From the NCBI RefSeq assembly GCF_036077095.1, contig NZ_CP107960.1, forward strand, positions 7,130,001 through 7,194,000: a stretch of 64,000 bases of DNA. The letters are read 5' to 3'. The stretch's first letter is position 1, and each line of letters begins with the position of its first letter. Positions 55,504-63,667 of this stretch are shown here, piece after piece. This DNA comes from Streptomyces sp. NBC_00376. GTDB taxonomy: Bacteria > Actinomycetota > Actinomycetes > Streptomycetales > Streptomycetaceae. The notes beneath the pieces were generated by a model. The model saw only the letters and a list, made by a program, of their open reading frames with translations. It was not told where the DNA came from and searched no databases. The translations under genes and the position numbers were made by a program.

Positions 55504-56457
55504 CTATCCCTTGATTCCGGACGCGGTGACGCCCTCGGTGAAGTAGCGCTGGCCCACCATGTACGCGGCGAAGATGGGCACGAACGCGATGACGGAGCCG
55601 GAGAGCACCACATTGAGCGGCACGTTCTGCTGCTGGAGCGAGGCGATGCCGACGGTCAGGGTGCGCATGTCGGTGGACTGGCCGATGACCAGCGGCCACA
55701 GGAAGTCGTTCCAGTGCCACAGGAAGACGAAGACACCGAGGGTGGCCAGGATCGGCTTCAGCAGCGGCAGCACGATCCGGTAGAAGATCTGCCACTCGTT
55801 GCAGCCGTCCAGCCGGGCCGCCTCGAAGAGTTCGTCCGGCAGCCCCTGGATGAACTGCCGCATCAGGAACACCGCCTGGGCGTTGGCCAGGGTCGGCACG
55901 ATCAGACCCCAGTACGTGTCCACGCCGCCCAGCTTCGCGATCATCGCGAAGGTCGGGATCATCGTGACGTGGTACGGGACCATCACCATCGACAGGAACG
56001 ACCAGAACATCGTCTCCCGGCCGGGGAAGCGCTTCTTGGCGAAGGCGTACCCGGCGAGCGAGGCGAGCAGCAGCACGCCGACGACCGAGACGACCGAGTA
56101 GATCAGCGTGTTGAACAGCCAGCGCGGCACGTCCTGGGCGTTCATGACGGTGTCGTACGCCTCGCCGGTCAGCGGCCACGGCAGCAGGCTGCCGGGGAAC
56201 TCGACCGCCGCGGACGGCTTCAGGGAGAGCACGACCATCGCGTAGAACGGGAAGATCGTCACGATCGCGGCCACCGTCAGCAGCACGGCGCGGCCGATCC
56301 GGCCGGCCCGGGTGGGCCGCATGCCGTGCGGGACGGTGTCCTGCTCCGAGAGTTTGCGCAGCTTGCGCGCGGCGCGGCGCCCGGCCCGGTCGGGGGCCGC
56401 GGGGGCCTTCGGCGCGGGCGGGGTCTCGGTCTGGGCGGGTGCTGCGGTCATGGTCAC
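55504..56457 (-). CDS. Carbohydrate ABC transporter permease (MalG type)
   Basis: A 317-aa inner-membrane permease of the CUT1 family with about six transmembrane segments after a Pro/Ala-rich cytoplasmic start. The EAA loop reads ELFEAARLDGCNEWQIFYRIVLPLLKP in pieces (Glu-Ala-Ala ... Gly), the contact to the ATPase. The GTG start overlaps the upstream permease stop (GTGA); ATG 56451 is an equal alternative. No ATPase gene is in the cluster, so the shared MsiK-type ATPase of Streptomyces probably serves it. Confidence 0.9.
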   Translation of the reverse strand: MTMTAAPAQTETPPAPKAPAAPDRAGRRAARKLRKLSEQDTVPHGMRPTRAGRIGRAVLLTVAAIVTIFPFYAMVVLSLKPSAAVEFPGSLLPWPLTGEAYDTVMNAQDVPRWLFNTLIYSVVSVVGVLLLASLAGYAFAKKRFPGRETMFWSFLSMVMVPYHVTMIPTFAMIAKLGGVDTYWGLIVPTLANAQAVFLMRQFIQGLPDELFEAARLDGCNEWQIFYRIVLPLLKPILATLGVFVFLWHWNDFLWPLVIGQSTDMRTLTVGIASLQQQNVPLNVVLSGSVIAFVPIFAAYMVGQRYFTEGVTASGIKG

Positions 56458-57359
56458 TGGTCCTTCCCGATCACGAGCCGCTGGATGACCGCGACCACCA
56501 CGGTCAGCGCGAAGAGCGCGACGCCGATGGCGGAGGCGTAACCCAGGTCGAAGTACTTGAAGCCCGCGTCGTAGAGCTGGAAGACGAGCGTGTAGCTGGC
56601 GTTGGCGGGGCCGCCGCCGGTCATGGTGTAGACCGCGTCGAAGACCTGGAACGAGGCCGTCGTCTCGATCACGGCGAGGAAGAACAGGGCGGGCTTGAGC
56701 TGCGGCAGCACGATGTACCGGAACCGCTGCCAGGGGCCCGCGCCGTCGGTGAGCGCGGCCTCCTCCAGCTCACGCGGAATGTCCTGCATCCGGGCCAGCA
56801 GGATGAGCATCCCGTACCCGAAGCGGGACCAGACGCCGACGATCGCGAGCGCGGGCAGCACCAGCACGTCGTCGGAGAGCCAGGAGCCCTCGGACATCCC
56901 GAACCAGCTCATCAGGGTGGACCACGGCCCACCGGTCGAGAAGATCCAGACGAAGACGGTGGCGGCCAGCACCAGCGAGGTGACGACCGGCAGGAAGAAC
57001 ACCGAACGGAAGAACTTGGCGCCGCGGAACGCGCGGCGGGTGATCAGGGCCAGGGACACCGATGCGATCAGCGTGCCCGGCACGGCGAGCACGGTGTAGA
57101 GGACCGTGACCTTGAGCGCCTGCCAGAACAGCGGGTCGTCCCACAGGCGGGTGAAGTTGTCCAGCCCGATGAAGCTGCCGCCGCCCGTCAGGGAGTAGTC
57201 GGTGAAGCTCATCAGCACCCCGGCGATGCCCGGACCGAACCGGAACGCCAGGAAGAGCAGGAAGCACGGAAGGACGAAGAGCAGGCCGATCCGGGCCTCG
57301 CGGCGCGCCTGCGGCCCGCTGCGACGGCCCCGGCGGGTTGGTTCCGCGACGACTGCCAC
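56454..57359 (-). CDS. Carbohydrate ABC transporter permease (MalF type)
   Basis: A 301-aa permease partner with six predicted membrane segments; the first is IGLLFVLPCFLLFLAF. The EAA motif is ELEEAALTDGAGPWQRFRYI followed by VLPQLKP. I chose GTG 57359 because AAGGAG lies 6 nt upstream; the frame continues to 57455 with no ribosome site. It overlaps the MalG-type gene by 4 nt. Confidence 0.9.
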   Translation of the reverse strand: MAVVAEPTRRGRRSGPQARREARIGLLFVLPCFLLFLAFRFGPGIAGVLMSFTDYSLTGGGSFIGLDNFTRLWDDPLFWQALKVTVLYTVLAVPGTLIASVSLALITRRAFRGAKFFRSVFFLPVVTSLVLAATVFVWIFSTGGPWSTLMSWFGMSEGSWLSDDVLVLPALAIVGVWSRFGYGMLILLARMQDIPRELEEAALTDGAGPWQRFRYIVLPQLKPALFFLAVIETTASFQVFDAVYTMTGGGPANASYTLVFQLYDAGFKYFDLGYASAIGVALFALTVVVAVIQRLVIGKDQ

Positions 57360-57468
57360 GGGGATCTCCTTGCGGTACGGGGGAATTGCGGGGGGTCGGG
57401 GGGAGTGCCCCGGGGAAGGGGCGGTGCCGGGTCCGAGTGCGGCCGGACCCGGCACCGCGCCCGGTCGG

Positions 57469-58725
57469 TCAGCGGCCGAGCATCGCCTGCGCGGCCTTCT
57501 GCGCGGCGTTCAGCGCCTCCTGCGGGCTCTTCTTGCCCAGCAGTGCCGCCTGGATCTCCGGTGCGAGGACGCCCTGGACCTCACGGGCCTTGTCCTGGAG
57601 CGGGCCCACGTCCATGGTCGGCAGCGTGGCGCCGACCGCGGTCTGGAGGGCGTCGCCCGGGTACAGGTCGCCGCCGGACTTGCGGGCCGGGAAGTAGCCC
57701 GCGCCCTTCTGCAGGCCGGCCGCGTTCTTCGACTCTGCGACGAAGTTCAGCCAGTCGCCGGTGTTCTTCTTGTCGGCGCCCTTCAGCATCGACAGCGCGC
57801 CGACCGTGCCGTAGCCGACCGACTTCGCGTCCTTCAGCGGCGGCTGGACGACGATGTTCTCCTTGCCCCAGAACGGCTCGACGTCCGCCGGGGTGTTCTG
57901 CCAGGTGCAGGCCACCTTGCCCTTGGCGGTCGGAGTCTGCTCCAGCTTGGGCGTGGTGGTGACCAGGTCCCTGTCGGTGTAGCCGCCGTCGACCAGCTTC
58001 TTCAGGTACGTCAGCGCCTTGACGCCGGCCGCGTCGTTGAAGGTGACGGTCTTGCCGTCCTCGGAGAACACGTCACCGCCGGCCTGCCACAGCAGCGGGT
58101 AGAAGGTCATGTTCAGGGTCTGCTGGGTGTCACCGCTGTAGCTGGTGGCGTAGTAGCCCTTCTCCTTCAGCTTCGGGGCCAGCGCCTCCAGCTCCGCCCA
58201 GCTCGTCGGGTAGGTCTTCTCACCGATGGCGGCGAACACCCGCTTGTCGCAGATCAGCGGGTTGGCGCTGGTCAGGACCGGGGTGCCGAGCGCCTTGCCG
58301 TCGATCGTGACGGACTTCAGCGCGAAGTCGGTGTAGTCCGACTTGGCGTCGGCCGGCATGTAGTCGTCGGCCGGGACGATGCTCTTGGCGTACTTCGGCA
58401 GCTGGTCCGGGATCAGGTAGACCGCGTCCGGGCCCTTGCCGGAGGCGATCGCGGTGGCCAGCGCGGTGTCGCGGTTGGCCCACGGGAAGGTCTCCACCTT
58501 CACCTTGACGCCCGAGTGCTCCTTCTCGAACGCCTTGACCAGGCCGTCCCAGTACGCCTTGTTCTTGGCCTCGTCGAAGATGACCGGGTAGGTCCACATG
58601 GTGACGGTGTTGTCGTCGCTGCCGCTGCCGGAACAGCCGGCCAGCACACCGGCGGCGAGCGCGGTGGCCAGCACGGGGGCGGCGACGGCGCGGACTCTGG
58701 AACGGCAGGTGAGGAGACGGGACAT
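57469..58725 (-). CDS. Extracellular sugar-binding lipoprotein of ABC transporter
   Basis: A 418-aa solute-binding protein of the CUT1 group. Signal peptide with lipobox LAGC (Cys31) marks it as a membrane-anchored lipoprotein. After maturation the sequence VTMWTYPVIFDEAKNKAYWD and later segments follow the family. ATG 58725 has GGAGG 8 nt upstream. It is followed by the two permease genes after 109 nt. The ligand is unknown. Confidence 0.9.
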   Translation of the reverse strand: MSRLLTCRSRVRAVAAPVLATALAAGVLAGCSGSGSDDNTVTMWTYPVIFDEAKNKAYWDGLVKAFEKEHSGVKVKVETFPWANRDTALATAIASGKGPDAVYLIPDQLPKYAKSIVPADDYMPADAKSDYTDFALKSVTIDGKALGTPVLTSANPLICDKRVFAAIGEKTYPTSWAELEALAPKLKEKGYYATSYSGDTQQTLNMTFYPLLWQAGGDVFSEDGKTVTFNDAAGVKALTYLKKLVDGGYTDRDLVTTTPKLEQTPTAKGKVACTWQNTPADVEPFWGKENIVVQPPLKDAKSVGYGTVGALSMLKGADKKNTGDWLNFVAESKNAAGLQKGAGYFPARKSGGDLYPGDALQTAVGATLPTMDVGPLQDKAREVQGVLAPEIQAALLGKKSPQEALNAAQKAAQAMLGR

Positions 58726-58753
58726 GGTGTGGTCCTCCGAGGACGTGAGGGTG

Positions 58754-58801
58754 GGGCCGGGAAGAGAGGGAGTCACTGGGCCGGGAGAAGAGGGAGTCAC
58801 T
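58754..58801. repeat. Two tandem 24-bp repeats at the end of the Gfo/Idh/MocA gene
   Basis: Copies at 58754-58777 and 58778-58801 agree at 22 of 24 positions (core AGGGAGTCACT). The second copy contains the stop codon of the oxidoreductase gene. A slipped-strand duplication is likely. Confidence 0.8.
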
Positions 58802-60053
58802 GCGCCGGGACCGTCTGCACGGTGCCGGTGTGGCGGGCGCGTTCGGCGGCGAACGCCGCGAGATGACTGCCGAGCGAGGTGGCGGGACCGGAGCGGACCG
58901 CCCCGGCGTCACCCGTGGCGACGGCGGTGACGAACGCCTCGACGAGCGCGGCGTCCCCGCCGCCGTGCCCGTCCGCCGCGTTCGAACCGGAGGCGCCGAG
59001 TTCATGGACGGTGGTTTCGCCGGTACGGAAGTCCTGCACCGTGACCCGCTCGCCGTCACCGATCAGCCAGCCGTGCGAGCCGAAGATCCGGGTCTGGCGG
59101 TGCGTCTGCTCGGTGAACGCCACCATCTGGAAGGTCGCGGTCACCCCGTCCGTCAGCTGCATGGCGAGGACCTGGTGGTCGACCACGTCGTTGTCGCCGC
59201 GGTACGCGCAGACGCCGTACGGGCCCTCGCGCAGCGCCTGCACGAGACCGGCCTCGTCGGTCGCCTCGGTGACATGGGTGACCGGCCAGACCGCGCCCTT
59301 CTCGCGCAGCGTCGGCATGTAGAGCTTCAGCGCGCTGTACGGGCAGTCGGACTCGACCGCACAGTCGAGACAGCGCTCCGCGGATCCGGCCGGGGCGTTC
59401 TCGGGCCGGAAGTGCTTCAGGGAGCCGAAGCTGGAGACCCGCTCGATCCGGCCGCCCATCACGTACGTGATCCAGTCCAGGTCGTGGCAGGACTTGGCGA
59501 GCAGCATCGGCGAGGAGTCCTTCTCGCTGCGCCACGGCCCGCGCACATAGCTGTGGGCGTAGTGCCACCAGCCGACCGGCTCCAGATGGTCGAGGGAGAC
59601 CAGCTGACCGAGCACGCCGGAGTCCACGACCTCCTTCACCAGGTCGGTGTAGGGGGTGTACCGCATGACGTGGCACACCGCGAACAGGACCCCGGACCGC
59701 TCCACGCCCTCGACGATCCGCCTGGTCTCCTCCTCGGTCGGGGCGAGGGGCTTCTCGGCGAGGATCGCGTATCCGGCCTCGGCCAGCGCCAGCACCGGCT
59801 CCACATGGAAGCGGTCCTGGGTGGCGACGACGACGGCGTCGGCGATGCGGTTCTCGACCAGCGGCCGCCAGTCGTCGAACTCGACGGGTGCGCCGGCCGC
59901 GGCCCGCGCCGCGGGGCGCGGGTCGGCGACGGCGACGAGCTCGGCGCGCTCGGGGTGCGCCTTGATCCACTCGGCGTACGTCAGACCGCGGTTGCCGGCG
60001 CCGACGAGCGCGACCCGTACGGGCCGGCCGGTGATCGGGGTATGCGTGGACAC
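58797..60053 (-). CDS. Gfo/Idh/MocA family oxidoreductase
   Basis: A 418-aa NAD(P)-dependent sugar or inositol dehydrogenase-like protein. The Rossmann motif is VALVGAGNRGLTY; the catalytic Lys is in EKPLA; the active-site Asp/His region is AKSCHDLDWITYVMGG. A Cys-rich insert ERCLDCAVESDCPYSA is visible, as in many members of this subgroup. GTG 60053 follows AGGGA. It probably oxidises or epimerises the sugar imported by the neighbouring ABC system, which is inference. Confidence 0.87.
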   Translation of the reverse strand: MSTHTPITGRPVRVALVGAGNRGLTYAEWIKAHPERAELVAVADPRPAARAAAGAPVEFDDWRPLVENRIADAVVVATQDRFHVEPVLALAEAGYAILAEKPLAPTEEETRRIVEGVERSGVLFAVCHVMRYTPYTDLVKEVVDSGVLGQLVSLDHLEPVGWWHYAHSYVRGPWRSEKDSSPMLLAKSCHDLDWITYVMGGRIERVSSFGSLKHFRPENAPAGSAERCLDCAVESDCPYSALKLYMPTLREKGAVWPVTHVTEATDEAGLVQALREGPYGVCAYRGDNDVVDHQVLAMQLTDGVTATFQMVAFTEQTHRQTRIFGSHGWLIGDGERVTVQDFRTGETTVHELGASGSNAADGHGGGDAALVEAFVTAVATGDAGAVRSGPATSLGSHLAAFAAERARHTGTVQTVPAQ

Positions 60054-60085
60054 GGGAATCCCTGGTGCTCGATGGGTTGGGGTAT

Positions 60086-60127
60086 TCGTTCGGATCAGGC
60101 CCCGCGAGCCCGGCCTGATCCGAACGA
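60086..60127 (-). terminator. Hairpin terminator after the beta-helix gene
   Basis: Perfect 16-bp inverted repeat (60086-60101 and 60112-60127) with a 10-nt loop, immediately after the beta-helix gene on the minus strand. It separates that gene from the oxidoreductase-transporter operon, or attenuates read-through into it. Confidence 0.75.
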
Positions 60128-60141
60128 GAGGCCCGAGGTGG

Positions 60142-62289
60142 TCAGATGCGCAGCGTGGCCGCGGTGTGGGCGACGCGGTCGCCCTCGTCCGGCAGCGCGG
60201 TGCGCTCGGTGCCGTCCTCGACGCAACCGGTGTGCAGCAGATGGCTGTCGCCGGTGAACGCCGCGGGCCGCAGTTCGAGCCGGCCGCCGGTGAAGGTGGA
60301 GCCGGTGTTCCGGTAGCGGTTGGGGCCTTCGGTGACCAGCACATGGGCGGTGCCCTTGGGCGCGGTCGAGTCGAGGCCGGTGAGCTGCCAGTCGACGGTC
60401 CGTCCGGAGCCGGTGCGGGCGAGCAGCGCGCCGTCCTTGTTGGTGCCGCTCAGCCGGGTGCCGTCGACACGCAGCCGCTGGTCCTTCGCCGAGGTCAGCT
60501 TCAGCCCGGTGTCGCGGAGTTCGCCGCCGAGCACGGTGATGTCGGTGTGCGCGAGCGAGACGGGGGCGGTGTCCTTGGAGCCGGTCAGCGTGCACTGGTC
60601 CAGGGTGAGCGGGCCGGTGCCGTTGAACACCGCGCCGTCGACGCCCTTGAGGACGCTGCGCTGGACGGTGAGCGGGGCGGTGACGTTGGCCTGGGTGACC
60701 TCGGCGCCCGCCGCGAACGCGAACGAGGAGTCGGCGATCACATTGGGCCGGGCGGAGAGGTCCGAGGCCCGGGAGACGATCAACGGCCCGGTGGCCGTAC
60801 AGCCGCGCATCTGCACACCGTCGGCGTTGACCCAGAGCATTCCGGAACCGGCGAGGGACTTCTTGCCGATGACCAGGACGTCCTCCAGGGTCAGATCGGT
60901 GATCTTGACCCGGGCCACGAACCAGGAGCAGGCGTGCCGGCGTACGGTGATCCGCTTGGCCCTGCCGCCCCAGGCCGCACCGGAGTTGGCGAAGGTCATC
61001 AGCCCGGAGTTGCCGGTGTAGACGAGGTCGTGCTCGAACTGGCCGTGCGTCACGAACGGGCCCTCGTCGTCACCGTCGCCGTGGCAGTTGGTGACGTAGC
61101 AGTAGGCGGAGGCCGTGAAGTCGTTGAGGTGACGGGCGTTGGAGGTGTGACAGTCCTCGACGTGCCCGTACAGGCAGTAGATCTGCTGGGTGAGGTAGCC
61201 CGCGCCGCCGTAGGTGACGGACTTCGGGTTGGTCAGTGAGCACTGCTCAGTGCGGTAGTACGTGCACCAGCGGCGCATCACGACCGGCCAGAAGGTGCCG
61301 ATGGCCTCGATCCCGGAGACGTCGCAGCGCACCGCGTACTCGTACGCGACCGGGTGCGAGCCGGTCATCTCGTCCTCGCCCCAGCCCTCGAAGACCATGT
61401 TGCGGACGTGGGCGCGCTCGACGGGCTCGACGCGGGTCCAGGTCAGGGTGCGGCCCGCGGCCAGGTCCCAGCCGATCTGGTAGTTGACCCGGATGTGCGT
61501 CGCGTCGACGACATCGGTGACCTGGACGAGCCGCTGGATCTCCTTCTCGTACTTCCCCGCCAGGGCGTTGATCTCCACGGCCCACCACTGGCCCACGGCG
61601 AACTTCGAGGAGTCACCGACCTCGAAGAGGTCCGAGAGGTCCGGCATCGCCGCGCTCAGGGAGTGTTCGACGGTGGTGTCGGTGACGGTGCCGCGGAAGG
61701 AGAGGACGGCGCCGAAGGGGTTGTCGTGGGTGTTCTTCTCGATGCCTTCGGTGCGTATGAGGTGGCCGCCGAAGTCGAGTTCGATGTTGGAGCGGTCGAA
61801 GAGGTGGCGTTTGGTGAACAGGAGGTCGGTGTGGGCTTCGATGCGGTGGACGCTGTTGTCGGCGATCATGGCGTCGAGTGCGGCGTCGGCGGGGGTCTTG
61901 GCGTCGAAGTGGCCGAAGGTGCGGAAGTCGAGGGTGCCGGTGTGGAGCTGGTGCCAGCGGCCGGTCCTGGTGTTCTGCGGGGCGATGACGGTGCCGCCGT
62001 TGTGGGCGGCGGTCGACTTCTTGTCCCAGCGCACGGCCATGCCGCCGCCGTCGCCGGGGGTGTGGTAGCCGGCGATCAGGACCTGGGTGCCGTCGTCGAG
62101 GGGTTTGGTGTTCAGTGCGCGCAGTGCGGCGACGGTGCCGGCGCGCAGGACGTCACCGGTGTGTGCGGGGGCGGCCTGGGCCGAGCCGGCGGCCACGGCC
62201 GAACCGGCCATGACCAGACCGGCCAGACCCGAAGCCCGCAGCAGATTCCGGCGGGACGAGGCGGAGTTGTGGTGGTGCGGAACGCTCAT
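60142..62289 (-). CDS. Tat-exported right-handed beta-helix protein
   Basis: A 715-aa secreted protein. The N-terminus has a twin-arginine signal (SSRRNLLRASG followed by a hydrophobic stretch ending in AQAAPA, cleavage near residue 40). After a small N-terminal domain (about 45-125) the sequence contains FGHFDAKTPADAALDAMI, typical of pectate-lyase-like beta-helix proteins, and many short beta repeats up to the end, including SNIELDFGGHLI. No known catalytic triad could be identified. It may depolymerise an extracellular polysaccharide whose products feed the ABC transporter; this is inference from context. ATG 62289 follows GAAGG. Confidence 0.8.
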   Translation of the reverse strand: MSVPHHHNSASSRRNLLRASGLAGLVMAGSAVAAGSAQAAPAHTGDVLRAGTVAALRALNTKPLDDGTQVLIAGYHTPGDGGGMAVRWDKKSTAAHNGGTVIAPQNTRTGRWHQLHTGTLDFRTFGHFDAKTPADAALDAMIADNSVHRIEAHTDLLFTKRHLFDRSNIELDFGGHLIRTEGIEKNTHDNPFGAVLSFRGTVTDTTVEHSLSAAMPDLSDLFEVGDSSKFAVGQWWAVEINALAGKYEKEIQRLVQVTDVVDATHIRVNYQIGWDLAAGRTLTWTRVEPVERAHVRNMVFEGWGEDEMTGSHPVAYEYAVRCDVSGIEAIGTFWPVVMRRWCTYYRTEQCSLTNPKSVTYGGAGYLTQQIYCLYGHVEDCHTSNARHLNDFTASAYCYVTNCHGDGDDEGPFVTHGQFEHDLVYTGNSGLMTFANSGAAWGGRAKRITVRRHACSWFVARVKITDLTLEDVLVIGKKSLAGSGMLWVNADGVQMRGCTATGPLIVSRASDLSARPNVIADSSFAFAAGAEVTQANVTAPLTVQRSVLKGVDGAVFNGTGPLTLDQCTLTGSKDTAPVSLAHTDITVLGGELRDTGLKLTSAKDQRLRVDGTRLSGTNKDGALLARTGSGRTVDWQLTGLDSTAPKGTAHVLVTEGPNRYRNTGSTFTGGRLELRPAAFTGDSHLLHTGCVEDGTERTALPDEGDRVAHTAATLRI

Positions 62290-62492
62290 GCGGACTTCGC
62301 CTTCCGAGAAGTGCGATAAGTGAGGGAGCGTTCCTGCGGGGGACTGCCATGAGGCGGATGGCTGAAAAGGTCCGGCCTTCGAGTGCTCACGGCGCGATGG
62401 GCAGGCGCCGGAACCAGGCCGGAAAGGGTAAAACGCCGGTGACCATGGAATGTCACCGCGGTTGGCAGGGAACCTACGGCGGGTTAAGCCGT

Positions 62493-62536
62493 TTGGTCAA
62501 GACCCGAATCCGTCTTGGTCAAGACCCGAATCCGTC
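62493..62536. repeat. Perfect 22-bp tandem duplication at the 3' end of iclR
   Basis: The unit beginning TTGGTCAAGACCCGAATC occurs at 62493-62514 and again, identical, at 62515-62536. The second copy includes the iclR stop codon and its last codons; the first lies just beyond. Confidence 0.9.
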
Positions 62537-63376
62537 GGATTGCGACGTGTCGGTGTCGGATGCGGCCTCGTCCGCGTCGTCGACCCAGCCGAGCGAGACG
62601 CTGATCCGGCGGGCCGCGTCCCGCACCTGGCCGCCCAGCTCCTGGTAGCGCCAGGCCGGCAGGCCGAGCTTCAGACCGGTGATGGAGACGGCCCCGGCGC
62701 ACACCGAACGGTCGTCGAAGACCGGCGCGCCGATGCAGATGATGCCCTCGGCGTCCTCCTCGTCGTCCAGGGCGTAGCCGACCCGGGCTATGTCGCGCAG
62801 ATGCGACAGGAAGGTCGCCGGGTCGGTGATCGTGCGGGAGGTGCGCCGGGGCAGCCCGAACCGCTCGACGACCGCGGCCGCCTCGCTCTGCGGCACGGCG
62901 GATAGCAGTGCCTTGCCCAGGCCCGTGCAGTGCGGCAGCTCGCGCTGCCCCATCCGCAGATCGAGCCGGACGCGCTGGTCGAGCTCGACCTGGTCCACGA
63001 CGACCGCGTGGCCGTCCTCGGGGACGGCGAGCCTGGACGCCATCCCGGTGGTCCGGGTCAGCTCGCGCAGCACCGGGTGGGCGACGCCGCGCAGGGACAC
63101 CTGGGAGCGTGCCCGGTCGCCGAGCCTGGCCAGGCTCATGCCGAGCCGGTAGCGGCGGTTCATGCCCTCGCCGTCGTCCGAGACCAGGCCGTACGCGCGC
63201 AGGGTCTGGAGCATGCCGAAGGCGGCGCTCTTGGAGATGGAGCAGGCTTGGCCGACTTCCGTGACGCTCAGGCCGTTGCCCTGTGCGGGGGCGGCGAGCG
63301 CCTCGAGGATGTCCGCTGCCCTGGCCACGCTCTTGACCCAGTACTTCGGTTCTTCTGGGGCAGCACTGTTCGTCAT
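62519..63376 (-). CDS. IclR family transcriptional regulator
   Basis: A 285-aa regulator with an N-terminal winged HTH (AADILEALAAPAQGNGLSVTE ... ISKSAAFGMLQTLRAYGLV) and the C-terminal IclR effector domain (LPHCTGLGKALLSA ... YALDDEEDAEGIICIGAPVFD). ATG 63376 is the family start (the frame is open to 63655). A CTGTTC-N9-GAACAG palindrome spans its start codon and the same motif lies in the promoter of the divergent aminotransferase. It is therefore probably autoregulated and controls the cluster; the effector is unknown. Confidence 0.9.
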   Translation of the reverse strand: MTNSAAPEEPKYWVKSVARAADILEALAAPAQGNGLSVTEVGQACSISKSAAFGMLQTLRAYGLVSDDGEGMNRRYRLGMSLARLGDRARSQVSLRGVAHPVLRELTRTTGMASRLAVPEDGHAVVVDQVELDQRVRLDLRMGQRELPHCTGLGKALLSAVPQSEAAAVVERFGLPRRTSRTITDPATFLSHLRDIARVGYALDDEEDAEGIICIGAPVFDDRSVCAGAVSITGLKLGLPAWRYQELGGQVRDAARRISVSLGWVDDADEAASDTDTSQSDGFGS

Positions 63377-63386
63377 AGCAGAACAG
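63366..63386. promoter_or_regulatory. IclR operator O2 over the iclR start codon
   Basis: A 21-bp site with arms CTGTTC (63366-63371) and GAACAG (63381-63386) spaced by 9 nt, covering the iclR ATG. It has the same arms and spacing as O1. Confidence 0.65.
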
Positions 63387-63467
63387 CTTAGTCCCTCGAT
63401 GTGGCTCGGAAGGCGCGTTCTCTGTGAAGAAGACGCGAAAACGGGCCTTCCGGGGCCCGGAAAGGTC

Positions 63468-63496
63468 TTGACCCGCCCCGAAGCCGGACGTAATAT
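63468..63496 (+). promoter_or_regulatory. Near-consensus promoter of the aminotransferase gene
   Basis: TTGACC (63468-63473), exactly 17 nt, then TAATAT (63491-63496): the best sigma-70/HrdB-type promoter in the window. The expected transcription start is near 63503, leaving a leader of about 165 nt. Confidence 0.75.
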
Positions 63497-63503
63497 CCAG
63501 GCA

Positions 63504-63524
63504 CTGTTCTGCTCTACAGAACAG
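63504..63524. promoter_or_regulatory. IclR operator O1 at the aminotransferase transcription start
   Basis: A 21-bp site with 8-bp perfect arms CTGTTCTG and CAGAACAG around a 5-nt centre, starting about 8 nt after the -10 element. Binding here would block transcription. Confidence 0.7.
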
Positions 63525-63667
63525 CGTTCGGAAAATGCAAGACGCACCACCCAAGCACCACGGATCATTCCCTTCCTGCGGCGACTGCCGGGCGGATGGC
63601 GCCAGGGATTCACGGGCCGGGCAGGGCCTGTGAAGACCGACGACTCTCGACGCAAGGAGCAATCGAT

